Under the pieces are notes generated by a model, which saw nothing but the letters and a program-made list of their open reading frames with translations, was not told the origin of the DNA and ran no database searches. Below are positions 43,608 to 52,737 of a stretch of DNA of 64,000 nt, piece after piece. The stretch is from JAZMZS01 sp045120955 (lineage in GTDB: Bacteria > Bacillota > Clostridia > Oscillospirales > CAG-272). Location of the stretch: the NCBI GenBank assembly GCA_045120955.1, contig JBGVFH010000085.1:19640-83639 (forward strand), written 5' to 3'. The translations under genes were made by a program, and so were the position numbers. Position 1 is the first letter of the stretch. Each line of letters begins with the position of its first letter.

Positions 43608-44510
43608 ATGACACTTGTAATTCTTGCGGCGGGCATGGGCTCAAGATACGGAGGTCTAAAGCAGCTTGACCCTATCACCGATAAGGGAGAATTTATAATT
43701 GATTTTTCGGTTTATGATGCTATCAGAGCCGGATATGACAAGGTCGTCTTTATTATAAAAGAAGAAAATTACGATCTGTTCAGACAGACTATCGGAAAAA
43801 GAATAGAAAAGTATATAGAAACGGAATATGTATTCCAATCTGTAAAGGTGGAGGCAGACGTTGATGTTCCCGCCGACAGAGTAAAGCCGTGGGGAACCGC
43901 ACATGCGTTGCTCTCTTGCCTTTCTGTCGTGAATGATAATTTTGCGGTAATAAATGCCGACGATTTTTACGGTCCCTCTTCTTTCAAGATAGTAAAGAAC
44001 TATCTTGAAAGTGTAAAGGCAAGCGACAAAAAAGAGCATTTTTGCATTTCTGCCTACATACTCGAGAACACACTTTCAAAAAGCGGTACAGTGTCAAGAG
44101 GTGTATGTACAGGCTCCGAGGATGGGATGCTTGTTGATATAAAGGAGCATACAAAGATAGGATACGGAGAGAAAAATGCCGTATCGTACAGCGAGGACGG
44201 AGACACCGAGCTTGATTACGGTTCTCTTGTGTCGATGAATTTCTTTGGCTTTACACCGGTAATGCTCGAATATATCAAGGGCGGATTTGACAGATTTTTA
44301 AATTCTGCGGATACTGACTTGAAAAAAGGTGAGTATTACCTTCCCACAGCAGTAAAAGAGGCTATGGAAGAGGGTATATGCGATGTAAAGCTTCTTAAAA
44401 CACCTGACAAATGGCACGGAGTTACATATATAGAGGATAAGCCCGAGGTAACAGCGAGCATCAAGCAGCTCATACAAGAGGGTCTTTATCCCGACGGTTT
44501 GTGGAAATAA
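43608..44510 (+). CDS. Nucleotidyltransferase family protein (NDP-sugar pyrophosphorylase-like)
   Basis: 300 aa, starting with the nucleotide-binding loop LVILAAGMGSRYGGLKQLDP, and carrying the metal-binding NADDFYGPSSF motif. These mark a sugar-1-phosphate nucleotidyltransferase fold. The substrate is not clear; it is not a close match to GalU or GlmU. ATG 43608 is chosen because the loop then starts at residue 2, but the ribosome site is weak (GCGAG). It stands 44 bp before galE and may supply or use nucleotide sugars in the same route. Confidence 0.82.
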   Translation: MTLVILAAGMGSRYGGLKQLDPITDKGEFIIDFSVYDAIRAGYDKVVFIIKEENYDLFRQTIGKRIEKYIETEYVFQSVKVEADVDVPADRVKPWGTAHALLSCLSVVNDNFAVINADDFYGPSSFKIVKNYLESVKASDKKEHFCISAYILENTLSKSGTVSRGVCTGSEDGMLVDIKEHTKIGYGEKNAVSYSEDGDTELDYGSLVSMNFFGFTPVMLEYIKGGFDRFLNSADTDLKKGEYYLPTAVKEAMEEGICDVKLLKTPDKWHGVTYIEDKPEVTASIKQLIQEGLYPDGLWK

Positions 44511-44554
44511 AAAACATTAATTGTTTTTTAATTATATATTATTTGGAGGTTTGT

Positions 44555-45574
44555 ATGGCTATTTTGGTAACAGGTGGAACCGGATTTATCGGTTCTCACA
44601 CCGTGGTGCAGCTTTTAGAGGACGGAAGAGATGTTGTGATCGTTGACAACCTTTGCAACTCAAAGCTTTGCGTTCTTGACAGAATCAAACAGATAACAGG
44701 CAAGACCTGCCGCTTTTACAAGGCAGATCTTCTTGATTATGATGCGATCGACAAAATATTTAAAGAAAATAAAGATATTGAGTCCGTTATCCACTTTGCA
44801 GGACTCAAAGCTGTCGGCGAATCTGTTGCAAAGCCGATGCTTTATTATCACAACAATATCACAGGCACACTCAACCTTTGCAAGGCTATGAGCGAAAACG
44901 GCGTAAAAGAGATGGTGTTCAGCTCTTCCGCTACAGTTTACGGCAAGCCCGAGAGTGTTCCGATAAGAGAGGATTTCCCGCTCAGCACGACCAATCCTTA
45001 CGGAGAGACAAAGCTCGTAATTGAGAGAATTCTTTCCGATATATGCGTAAGCGACCCCGAATGGTCTGTATCCATACTCAGATACTTCAATCCTATCGGT
45101 GCACACGAAAGCGGACTCATCGGAGAGGACCCCAAGGGTATACCGAACAACCTTCTTCCTTACATAACAAAGGTAGCAAGCGGAAAGCTTGAATGCTTGA
45201 GCGTTTACGGAAATGACTACAATACACATGACGGAACGGGTGTTCGTGATTATATCCATGTAGTTGACCTTGCAGATGCACACCTCAAGGCGCTTGACCG
45301 TGCTGACACAGTAAAGGGAATTGAGTATTTCAATATCGGTACAGGAAACGGATATTCGGTTCTTGATATCGTAAAGTCTTATGAAAAGGCTACGGGTCTT
45401 ACCATAAACTATAAGATAGCACCTCGCCGTCCCGGTGATATTGATGAGTGCTATGCCGATCCTTCAAAGGCTTACAATATTCTCGGCTGGAAAGCAAAGT
45501 ATGACATCGAGAAGATGTGCGCCGACAGTGCAAACTGGCAAAAGAAGAATCCCAACGGTTACGAAGAGGAATAA
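44555..45574 (+). CDS. galE: UDP-glucose 4-epimerase
   Basis: 339 aa SDR enzyme interconverting UDP-glucose and UDP-galactose. The NAD loop is TGGTGFIGSH at the N-terminus and the catalytic pair is YGETK; SSSATVYGKPE and the RRPGDIDECYAD motif near the C-terminus are typical. ATG 44555 follows GGAGG five bases upstream; the earlier in-frame ATG at 44501 lies inside the preceding gene. Confidence 0.95.
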   Translation: MAILVTGGTGFIGSHTVVQLLEDGRDVVIVDNLCNSKLCVLDRIKQITGKTCRFYKADLLDYDAIDKIFKENKDIESVIHFAGLKAVGESVAKPMLYYHNNITGTLNLCKAMSENGVKEMVFSSSATVYGKPESVPIREDFPLSTTNPYGETKLVIERILSDICVSDPEWSVSILRYFNPIGAHESGLIGEDPKGIPNNLLPYITKVASGKLECLSVYGNDYNTHDGTGVRDYIHVVDLADAHLKALDRADTVKGIEYFNIGTGNGYSVLDIVKSYEKATGLTINYKIAPRRPGDIDECYADPSKAYNILGWKAKYDIEKMCADSANWQKKNPNGYEEE

Positions 45575-45586
45575 TTTAACATGACT

Positions 45587-45624
45587 ATCAACGCAGAGTT
45601 TGTTTTTGCTCTGCGTTGATTTTA
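45587..45624 (+). terminator. Intrinsic terminator after galE
   Basis: Perfect 12-bp stem ATCAACGCAGAG / CTCTGCGTTGAT, 10-nt loop, followed by TTTAT. Confidence 0.87.
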
Positions 45625-45678
45625 TGAATATTCATTTTTGTGTATTAAAAATGAATATATTCATACAAAATGAATATT
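45624..45678 (+). promoter_or_regulatory. Cluster of ATGAATAT palindromes upstream of argG
   Basis: Three ATGAATAT-type sites: ATGAATATTCAT (45624-45635), ATGAATATATTCAT (45651-45664) and ATGAATATT (45670-45678). They resemble ARG-box half sites (TGAAT/ATTCA) with shortened spacers, 75-130 bp upstream of the argG promoter. Possible auxiliary ArgR sites. Confidence 0.4.
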
Positions 45679-45753
45679 TGCCTAAAAAACAAACAAAGCA
45701 CCGTGACGTATCAAAAATTATTTGTGCACAAGGTAAAAAATGTATTTTCCCTA

Positions 45754-45788
45754 TTGACAAATGACGAATAATGATGCATAATTATTCA
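45754..45788 (+). promoter_or_regulatory. argG promoter with overlapping ARG box
   Basis: TTGACA (45754-45759), 17 bp, CATAAT (45777-45782). The sequence TGCATAATTATTCA (45775-45788) covers the -10 and fits the ArgR operator pattern TGNAT-N4-ATNCA. ArgR with arginine would block the polymerase and repress the operon. Confidence 0.72.
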
Positions 45789-45826
45789 CAGATAATATAT
45801 CAGTTTTACTGAAAGGAAATATAAAA

Positions 45827-47056
45827 ATGAAAAAGGAAAATATTAAAAAAGTTGTTCTTGCTTACAGCGGCGGTCTTGATACTTCTATCATAATTCCGTG
45901 GCTCAAAGAAAATTATAACAACTGCGAGGTTATCGCAGTATCCGGTGATGTCGGACAGGGAACAGAGCTTGAGGGTCTGGAAGAGAAGGCTTTAAAGACC
46001 GGAGCATCAAAGCTTTATATTGAAGATCTCAAAGAGGATTTCATCGACAATTACGTTTTCCCGACACTCAAGGCAGGAGCAAAGTATGAGGGAGATTATC
46101 TTCTCGGAACATCATTTGCACGCCCCACTATAGCAAAGCGTATCGTTGAGATCGCAAAGGCTGAAGGCGCTGATGCGATCTGCCACGGCTGCACAGGTAA
46201 GGGAAATGACCAGGTTCGTTTTGAGCTTACCATCAAGGCTTTTGCTCCCGAAATGGCTATTATCGCTCCTTGGCGTGAGTGGGATATCAAATCACGTGAT
46301 GAAGAGATAGATTACGCTGAGGCACACAACATTCCGCTGAAGATCAACCGCGAGACAAACTACTCAAAGGATAAGAACCTTTGGCATCTTTCACACGAGG
46401 GACTTGATCTTGAGGATCCTGCAAACGAGCCTCAGTACAACAAGCCGGGCTTCCTTGAAATGGGAATTTCTCCCGAAATGGCACCCGACACCCCCACATA
46501 TGTAACGATCTCCTTTGAGAAAGGTGTTCCGGTCGCTATCGACGGCAAGAAGATGGGCGGTGTTGAGATAGTTGAAACACTCAACAAATTAGGTGGTGAG
46601 AACGGTATCGGACTTGCTGACCTTGTAGAAAACCGTCTTGTAGGTATGAAGTCGCGCGGAGTTTATGAAACTCCCGGCGGAACGATCCTTTACCGTGCGC
46701 ATCAGGTTCTCGAGACTATCACTCTTGACCGTGACACGCAGCACTACAAGGAGCTCGTAGCTGCAAAGTTTGCTGAGCTTGTTTACTTCGGTCAGTGGTT
46801 CACACCTCTTCGTGAGGCGCTCTCCGCATTCGTTGATAAGACACAGGAAAACGTAACAGGAGACGTGAAGCTCAAGCTTTACAAGGGCAACATGATCAAC
46901 GCAGGTGTTACATCTCCTTATTCTTTGTACGATCCCGAGATCGCAACATTCGATGAGGATGATGTTTATGATCAGGCAGACAGTGCAGGATTTATCAATC
47001 TGTTCGGCCTTCCGATAAAGGTAAAGGCACAGATAGAAGCAAAAAACAACAAATAA
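45827..47056 (+). CDS. argG: Argininosuccinate synthase
   Basis: 409 aa ATP-dependent enzyme joining citrulline and aspartate. The PP-loop AYSGGLDTSI is at the N-terminus; HGCTGKGNDQVRFE and APWREWD are conserved. First gene of the arg operon behind the ARG-box promoter. AAAGGAAA precedes the ATG. A terminator-like hairpin lies between it and argH. Confidence 0.97.
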   Translation: MKKENIKKVVLAYSGGLDTSIIIPWLKENYNNCEVIAVSGDVGQGTELEGLEEKALKTGASKLYIEDLKEDFIDNYVFPTLKAGAKYEGDYLLGTSFARPTIAKRIVEIAKAEGADAICHGCTGKGNDQVRFELTIKAFAPEMAIIAPWREWDIKSRDEEIDYAEAHNIPLKINRETNYSKDKNLWHLSHEGLDLEDPANEPQYNKPGFLEMGISPEMAPDTPTYVTISFEKGVPVAIDGKKMGGVEIVETLNKLGGENGIGLADLVENRLVGMKSRGVYETPGGTILYRAHQVLETITLDRDTQHYKELVAAKFAELVYFGQWFTPLREALSAFVDKTQENVTGDVKLKLYKGNMINAGVTSPYSLYDPEIATFDEDDVYDQADSAGFINLFGLPIKVKAQIEAKNNK

Positions 47057-47069
47057 ATTATAACTTTGA

Positions 47070-47116
47070 CACAGTGAGACTGCCGCATCAGCGACAGTCT
47101 CACAATGTGATTTTTT
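47070..47116 (+). terminator. Terminator-like hairpin between argG and argH
   Basis: Stem GTGAGACTG / CAGTCTCAC (47074-47082 with 47095-47103), extended by CACA/TGTG, followed by six T residues. It probably causes partial termination so that argG is expressed above the distal genes, since no second promoter was seen. Confidence 0.7.
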
Positions 47117-47130
47117 GGGAGATAATAAAG

Positions 47131-48507
47131 ATGGATAAAATGTGGGCGGGACGCTTCTCAAAAGCATTGGATAAGCAGGCAGACGATTTCAATTCATCGC
47201 TTCGCTTTGACTGCCGTATGTACAGAGAAGATATCGAAGGCTCTATGGCTCATGCCGCAATGCTCGGAGAAAAGAAAATAATATCAAGCGAGGATGCGGC
47301 ACTTATAATAAAAACTCTCGGCGAGATACTAAGTGATATTGACGAGGGCAAGCTTGTAATAGATGAGGGCGAGGACATTCATATGTTCAACGAGGCGGAG
47401 CTTACACGACGCATCGGCGATGTAGGAAAGCGCCTTCACACCGCTCGCAGCAGAAATGACCAGGTTGCGCTGGACATCAGACTTTATCTGAGAAAAGAAT
47501 GTGACGCTATCGTCGATATGCTAAAGGAGCTGCTTGTTGTTTTGACAAACAAGGCAGAAACATATTGCGCTACCATCATGCCGGGATATACGCATCTTCA
47601 AAGAGCTCAGCCGATCACATTCGGTCATCATCTTATGGCATATGCCATGATGTTTAAAAGAGATATTTCAAGAATAAACGACGCTTCTGCCCGTATGAAT
47701 TATTCTCCTCTAGGATGCTGTGCTCTGGCAGGTACAACATATGACACCGACAGAGATATGACGGCAGAAGAGCTCGGTTTCGACGGTGTGTGTCTTAACA
47801 GCCTTGACGGCGTATCCGACAGAGATTTTTGCGTTGAGATTTCAGCAGCGCTGTCTATTGTAATGATGCATCTTTCCCGTTTTTGCGAGGAAATAATAAT
47901 GTGGTCAAGCTGGGAATTTAAGTTTATCGAGCTTGACGATTCATATACTACCGGCTCAAGCATAATGCCGCAGAAGAAAAATCCCGATATGGCAGAGCTT
48001 ATTAGAGGAAAAACGGGACGGGTTTACGGCTCGCTTATAACTCTTTTGACGATGCTCAAGGGACTTCCGCTTGCATACAACAAGGATATGCAGGAGGACA
48101 AGGAGGCAATATTCGACGCTATAGACACGGTAAAGCAGTGCTTACCTGTGTTTGTGCCGATGATAGACACGATGAAAGCATTGCCCGATAATATGCGTGC
48201 GGCAGCATCGGGCGGATTTATAAATGCGACCGACTGCGCCGACTATTTGGTAAGAAAGGGTATGCCTTTCAGAACAGCTTATAAAATTACGGGTGAGCTC
48301 GTAGCTGAATGTATCACAAAAAAGACGGACCTTGAGAGCCTTTCGCTCGAAGAATATAGAGCGCACACAGAGCTTTTCTCGGCTGACATATACGAAAACA
48401 TCAGTCTTGAAAGATGTGTTGAAAAAAGAACATCAAAAGGCGGAACAACAAAGAGCTCTGTTCTTTGTCAGGTCAAGTACATCAGGGAGTTTTTGAAAAA
48501 TGTATAA
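47131..48507 (+). CDS. argH: Argininosuccinate lyase
   Basis: 458 aa fumarase-superfamily enzyme splitting argininosuccinate to arginine and fumarate. The superfamily signature is SSIMPQKKNPD, and HTARSRNDQVALD plus PGYTHLQRAQP are canonical. ATG 47131 follows GGGAG; an upstream in-frame start at 47074 falls inside the hairpin. The stop region overlaps argC by 8 bp. Confidence 0.97.
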   Translation: MDKMWAGRFSKALDKQADDFNSSLRFDCRMYREDIEGSMAHAAMLGEKKIISSEDAALIIKTLGEILSDIDEGKLVIDEGEDIHMFNEAELTRRIGDVGKRLHTARSRNDQVALDIRLYLRKECDAIVDMLKELLVVLTNKAETYCATIMPGYTHLQRAQPITFGHHLMAYAMMFKRDISRINDASARMNYSPLGCCALAGTTYDTDRDMTAEELGFDGVCLNSLDGVSDRDFCVEISAALSIVMMHLSRFCEEIIMWSSWEFKFIELDDSYTTGSSIMPQKKNPDMAELIRGKTGRVYGSLITLLTMLKGLPLAYNKDMQEDKEAIFDAIDTVKQCLPVFVPMIDTMKALPDNMRAAASGGFINATDCADYLVRKGMPFRTAYKITGELVAECITKKTDLESLSLEEYRAHTELFSADIYENISLERCVEKRTSKGGTTKSSVLCQVKYIREFLKNV

Positions 48508-49435
48508 GGTTTTTATTGACGGAAGAGAAGGCACCACGGGTCTGAGGATCTTTGACAGAATAAAGGAGCGTGACGATATTTCGCTCATAGTTCTCGAGGA
48601 AAAAGACAGAAAAGACCCTGAGGCGAGAAAAAAAGCTATAAATGAGTCGGACATCACTATCCTGTGTTTGCCTGATGCGGCATCTGTGGAGTCTGTATCA
48701 CTTTGTGAAAATGATAAGACCGTAATAATAGATGCATCCACGGCTCACAGAACAAATGACGGGTGGGCGTATGGCTTTCCGGAGATAAACGGATGGGCAG
48801 GATATGAAAAGATCGCATCTGCAAAAAGGATCGCGGTGCCGGGATGCCACGCAAGCGGCTTTATCGCTCTTGTAAAACCGCTTATCGATAGCGGCTTGCT
48901 TTCCGCTGATACATCGCTTGTCTGCAACTCTCTGACGGGCTACAGCGGAGGCGGCAAGAAAATGATAGCACAGTACGAGTCAAATGATAAAGATGCGCTT
49001 CTGTGTGCGCCGAGAGTATATGGAATTACACAAAATCACAAGCATCTCAAGGAAATGAAGCACATATGCGGACTCTCGGATGCTCCTATGTTTACCCCGA
49101 TAGTATCAGACTTTTATTCTGGAATGTGTGTCACGGTATGCATATCCGCAAAGGATATAAACGGAAGTGTCGAGGATATAAAGAGAGTATATTCGGAGCT
49201 TTACAACACAAATATAGTAAAATATGTAGAAAACATCGACAAAGAAGGCTTTATATCTGCGGCGTCGCTTTCGGGATATGACAATATGGCGGTATCTGTG
49301 CTGGGCAACGAAGAAAGAATATTGCTCTGTGCACTTTACGACAATCTCGGCAAGGGTGCGTCGGGTGCAGCGATTGAATGTCTCAACCTTGTTACGGGAA
49401 AAGATAAGGACTACTGCCTTAATATAAGTAACTAA
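48500..49435 (+). CDS. argC: N-acetyl-gamma-glutamyl-phosphate reductase (short type)
   Basis: 311 aa NADPH-dependent reductase of N-acetylglutamyl phosphate, of the shorter ArgC class. N-terminal DGREGTTG loop and the catalytic cysteine in VPGCHASGF; the substrate motif is CNSLTGYSGGGKKM. It overlaps argH, so the operon continues without a gap. Confidence 0.93.
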   Translation: MYKVFIDGREGTTGLRIFDRIKERDDISLIVLEEKDRKDPEARKKAINESDITILCLPDAASVESVSLCENDKTVIIDASTAHRTNDGWAYGFPEINGWAGYEKIASAKRIAVPGCHASGFIALVKPLIDSGLLSADTSLVCNSLTGYSGGGKKMIAQYESNDKDALLCAPRVYGITQNHKHLKEMKHICGLSDAPMFTPIVSDFYSGMCVTVCISAKDINGSVEDIKRVYSELYNTNIVKYVENIDKEGFISAASLSGYDNMAVSVLGNEERILLCALYDNLGKGASGAAIECLNLVTGKDKDYCLNISN

Positions 49436-49460
49436 ACCATTTAATATAAGGGATAACAAT

Positions 49461-50696
49461 ATGGATAACAACAAATTTATGTTAGAACAGATAGAAGGCG
49501 GCGTATGTGCCGCAAAGGGATTTCTTTCGTCGGGAGTTCATTGCGGAATAAGAAAAAACAAATCAAAGCGTGACCTTGCTCTTATCTATTCCGAGAAAAG
49601 AGCGGCGGCGGCTTGTGTGTATACGCAAAACCTTGTAAAAGGTGCACCTATCTATGTTACGCAGAAAAACGTAAGCGACGGCTATGCAAGTGCTGTTATC
49701 TGCAACAGCGGAAACGCAAATACCTGCAACAAAAACGGTGTTGAAATAGCAGAGCAGATGTGCGTTTCGCTCTCCGGCGCACTTGACATTCCTTGCGAGG
49801 ATGTCGTTGTAGCATCGACAGGCGTTATCGGACAGCCTCTCGACATTACTCCTATAAATAACGGAATTCCGGAGCTCGTCAAGACACTTTCTACTGACGG
49901 GAGCAAGAATGCTGCCGAGGGAATAATGACTACCGATACGAAACTCAAGGAAATATCCTTCAAGTTTGATGTAGACGGTGTAGAGTGCCATATCGGCGGA
50001 ATTGCCAAGGGGTCGGGTATGATCCACCCCAACATGGCTACCATGCTTGTTTTTATCACATCCGATGCGGCAATTTCTCCCGAAATGCTAAACAAGGCAC
50101 TTAGTGCGGATGTAGTACATTCATTTAACATGATAAGCGTTGACGGCGACACATCTACAAATGACATGGTATGCGTCCTTTCAAACGGCATGGCAGGAAA
50201 CACTGAGATCACCTCCGAGGGTGAAGCTTTTGATAGTTTTTGCAATGCACTCAACGCTGTTACAACATATCTTTGCCGTTCTATTGCCGCTGACGGCGAA
50301 GGAGCTACAAAGCTGCTCGAATGTATCGTTGAGGGAGCGGCCGATTACAAAACTGCGGCTGTCGTTGCAAAGAGCGTCATTTGCTCATCGCTTGTAAAAG
50401 CCGCAATGTTCGGTTCGGATGCGAACTGGGGACGTGTTTTGTGCGCTATCGGTTACAGCGGAGCAGATGTAGATACGGATAAGATCAATGTCAGCTTCAA
50501 GAGTGCCGCAGGCTCGGTCGATGTGTGCGAGAACGGAAGAGGGATCGATTTTTCCGAGGATACAGCTAAGGTCGTTCTTTCCGAGGACGAAATTCAGATA
50601 TGCGTTGATCTTTGCAGCGGAGATGAAAAGGCTACTGCATGGGGATGCGATCTTACATACGATTATGTAAAGATAAACGGAGATTACAGAACATGA
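49461..50696 (+). CDS. argJ: Glutamate N-acetyltransferase/amino-acid acetyltransferase
   Basis: 411 aa, self-cleaving N-terminal nucleophile enzyme that recycles acetyl groups from N-acetylornithine to glutamate. The cleavage/nucleophile motif is MIHPNMATMLVF with the threonine following Ala. FNMISVDGDTSTNDM is conserved. No argA or argE is present; a bifunctional ArgJ would make both unnecessary. Its stop overlaps argB (ATGA). Confidence 0.95.
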   Translation: MDNNKFMLEQIEGGVCAAKGFLSSGVHCGIRKNKSKRDLALIYSEKRAAAACVYTQNLVKGAPIYVTQKNVSDGYASAVICNSGNANTCNKNGVEIAEQMCVSLSGALDIPCEDVVVASTGVIGQPLDITPINNGIPELVKTLSTDGSKNAAEGIMTTDTKLKEISFKFDVDGVECHIGGIAKGSGMIHPNMATMLVFITSDAAISPEMLNKALSADVVHSFNMISVDGDTSTNDMVCVLSNGMAGNTEITSEGEAFDSFCNALNAVTTYLCRSIAADGEGATKLLECIVEGAADYKTAAVVAKSVICSSLVKAAMFGSDANWGRVLCAIGYSGADVDTDKINVSFKSAAGSVDVCENGRGIDFSEDTAKVVLSEDEIQICVDLCSGDEKATAWGCDLTYDYVKINGDYRT

Positions 50697-51556
50697 GTGA
50701 AAATTCTTTTATTTCAAATGCACAGCGAGCAGAGGTGCTGACGCAGGCTTTGCCGTATATTCAGAAATATTACAATAAGGTCGTTGTTATCAAATACGGC
50801 GGAAATGCTATGATAAACGAAGAGCTCAAGGACGCAGTAATGGGTGATATAGTTCTTCTTTCCCTCATAGGAATAAAGGTCGTTTTGGTACACGGTGGCG
50901 GTCCCGAGATCAGCGATATGCTCAAGCGTGTCGGCAAGGAGAGCCGTTTTGAGAATGGTCTTCGTGTTACCGACAAGGAGACGGCGGAGATCGTTGAGAT
51001 GGTGCTTGCGGGAAAGGTGAACAAGTCACTCGTTGCTCTTTTGCAGTCAAAGCGGGGAAATGCGATAGGACTTTCGGGTATGGACGGTTATCTTATCAAG
51101 GCGAAACAGCTTGATCCAAAGCTGGGTTATGTTGGTGAAATAACCGACATAAACACAAAGCCTATTACCGATATGCTTGATTGCGGCTATATTCCCGTGG
51201 TTTCAACTGTCGGTGTTGACGATGACGGAAACATATATAACATAAACGCCGATACAGCGGCGGCAAGAATAGCCGGAATGCTCAAGGCTGAGTGCATGGT
51301 CTCTATGACGGATATTGCGGGAATTCTTCGTGATAAGGATGACCCGAGCACACTGATCGAAGAGATAAACGTGTCCGAAGCACCCCTGCTCATGAGTGAG
51401 GGAGTTATCTCGGGCGGCATGATACCTAAGGTTGAGTGTTGTGTTGAGGCGATCCGTATGGGTGTAAAGAAGGTATTTATACTTGACGGCAGAGTTCCTC
51501 ATTCTATTTTGATAGAAATACTCAGCGACAAGGGATTGGGGACGATGTTTGTATGA
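50693..51556 (+). CDS. argB: Acetylglutamate kinase
   Basis: 287 aa amino acid kinase family enzyme phosphorylating N-acetylglutamate. KYGGNAM and VHGGGPEISDML bind the phosphoryl donor and substrate; the C-terminal GGMIPKVECCVEA is typical. The length and N-terminal helix (about 20 residues before KYGG) match the arginine-inhibited hexameric type. Start overlaps argJ. Confidence 0.96.
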   Translation: MSENSFISNAQRAEVLTQALPYIQKYYNKVVVIKYGGNAMINEELKDAVMGDIVLLSLIGIKVVLVHGGGPEISDMLKRVGKESRFENGLRVTDKETAEIVEMVLAGKVNKSLVALLQSKRGNAIGLSGMDGYLIKAKQLDPKLGYVGEITDINTKPITDMLDCGYIPVVSTVGVDDDGNIYNINADTAAARIAGMLKAECMVSMTDIAGILRDKDDPSTLIEEINVSEAPLLMSEGVISGGMIPKVECCVEAIRMGVKKVFILDGRVPHSILIEILSDKGLGTMFV

Positions 51557-52737
51557 TCATGACAGAGAACAAAAATGATATTTTTTCGCTTGACAGCGAG
51601 TATATAGCACATACATATGCACGCTTTCCCGTGTGTATATCAAACGGCAGCGGCTCGCTTTTGTATGATGAAAACGGAAAAGAATATATCGACCTCGGAA
51701 CAGGTATTGCGGTAAATATCTTCGGTGTATGCGACAGCGAATGGACAGCCGCTGTTACTGAACAGCTTGGTAAAATAGCGCATACATCAAACCTTTATTA
51801 CACACAGCCGCAGGCAAGGCTTGCCGAGATGCTGTGCAGCCGTACAGGCATGAAGCGTGTATTCTTCGCCAACTCCGGAGCGGAAGCAAATGAGTGCGCA
51901 ATTAAATGTGCGAGAAAATATGCCGCTGACAAAAAGGGAAGCGAGTATTACAATATTATAACGCTAAAAAACAGTTTTCACGGCAGAACGATAACGACTC
52001 TGGCGGCGACAGGTCAGGATGTGTTTCATTCTGATTTCACGCCTCTAACCGAGGGTTTTTTGTACGCTGAGGCAAACAATATAGATAGTGTCAAGGCTCT
52101 TGTGTCTGAGAATAAATGTGCCGCTGTAATGCTTGAATGTGTTCAGGGTGAGGGCGGCGTTATGCCGATGGAGCTCGAGTTTATGAAAGAGCTCGAGACT
52201 CTCTGCCATGAAAACGATATTCTTCTCGTAATTGATGAGGTCCAGACGGGCAACGGCAGATGCGGCGAGCTTTACGCATACATGAACTACGGTATTTGCC
52301 CCGATGTTGTTACTACAGCGAAGGGACTCGGCGGCGGTCTTCCGATCGGTGCTTGTATGTTTTCCGAAAAGACCAAGGATGTGCTCGGGTACGGTCAGCA
52401 CGGCTCGACATTTGGCGGAAATCCTGTGTGTGCGGCAGGTGCTTGCAGCATTATATCCAGAATAGATGATGAGCTGCTTTGCTCTGTAAAAGAGAAAAGT
52501 GAGTATATAAAGCGGTTCCTCTCAGGTGTAAAAGGTGTCAAAAGCGTGAGCGGTCTCGGACTGATGCTCGGAATAGAGACTGAGAAAAGCGCAAAAGATA
52601 TCGTAAACAATTGTATTGAAAAAGGAGTTTTAGTGCTGACGGCAAAAACAAAGATCAGGCTTTTGCCGGCACTAAACATTCCTATGGAGCAGCTACAGAA
52701 AGCTATGAATATTTTGAAAGAGGTAATAGAAGAATGA
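51553..52737 (+). CDS. argD: Acetylornithine aminotransferase
   Basis: 394 aa class III PLP aminotransferase converting N-acetylglutamate semialdehyde to N-acetylornithine. Motifs: FFANSGAEANECAIK, NSFHGRTITTLAATGQ, IDEVQTGNGRCG and the PLP lysine in TTAKGLGGGLPIG. ATG 51553 overlaps the argB stop; ATG 51559 is an alternative two codons on. Confidence 0.95.
   Translation: MIMTENKNDIFSLDSEYIAHTYARFPVCISNGSGSLLYDENGKEYIDLGTGIAVNIFGVCDSEWTAAVTEQLGKIAHTSNLYYTQPQARLAEMLCSRTGMKRVFFANSGAEANECAIKCARKYAADKKGSEYYNIITLKNSFHGRTITTLAATGQDVFHSDFTPLTEGFLYAEANNIDSVKALVSENKCAAVMLECVQGEGGVMPMELEFMKELETLCHENDILLVIDEVQTGNGRCGELYAYMNYGICPDVVTTAKGLGGGLPIGACMFSEKTKDVLGYGQHGSTFGGNPVCAAGACSIISRIDDELLCSVKEKSEYIKRFLSGVKGVKSVSGLGLMLGIETEKSAKDIVNNCIEKGVLVLTAKTKIRLLPALNIPMEQLQKAMNILKEVIEE

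Noticed and set aside
45624..45678. Regularly spaced ATGAATAT repeats as a CRISPR or iteron array
   Set aside because: Only three short AT-rich units with unequal spacing, placed upstream of an ArgR-type promoter; operator sites are the simpler reading.
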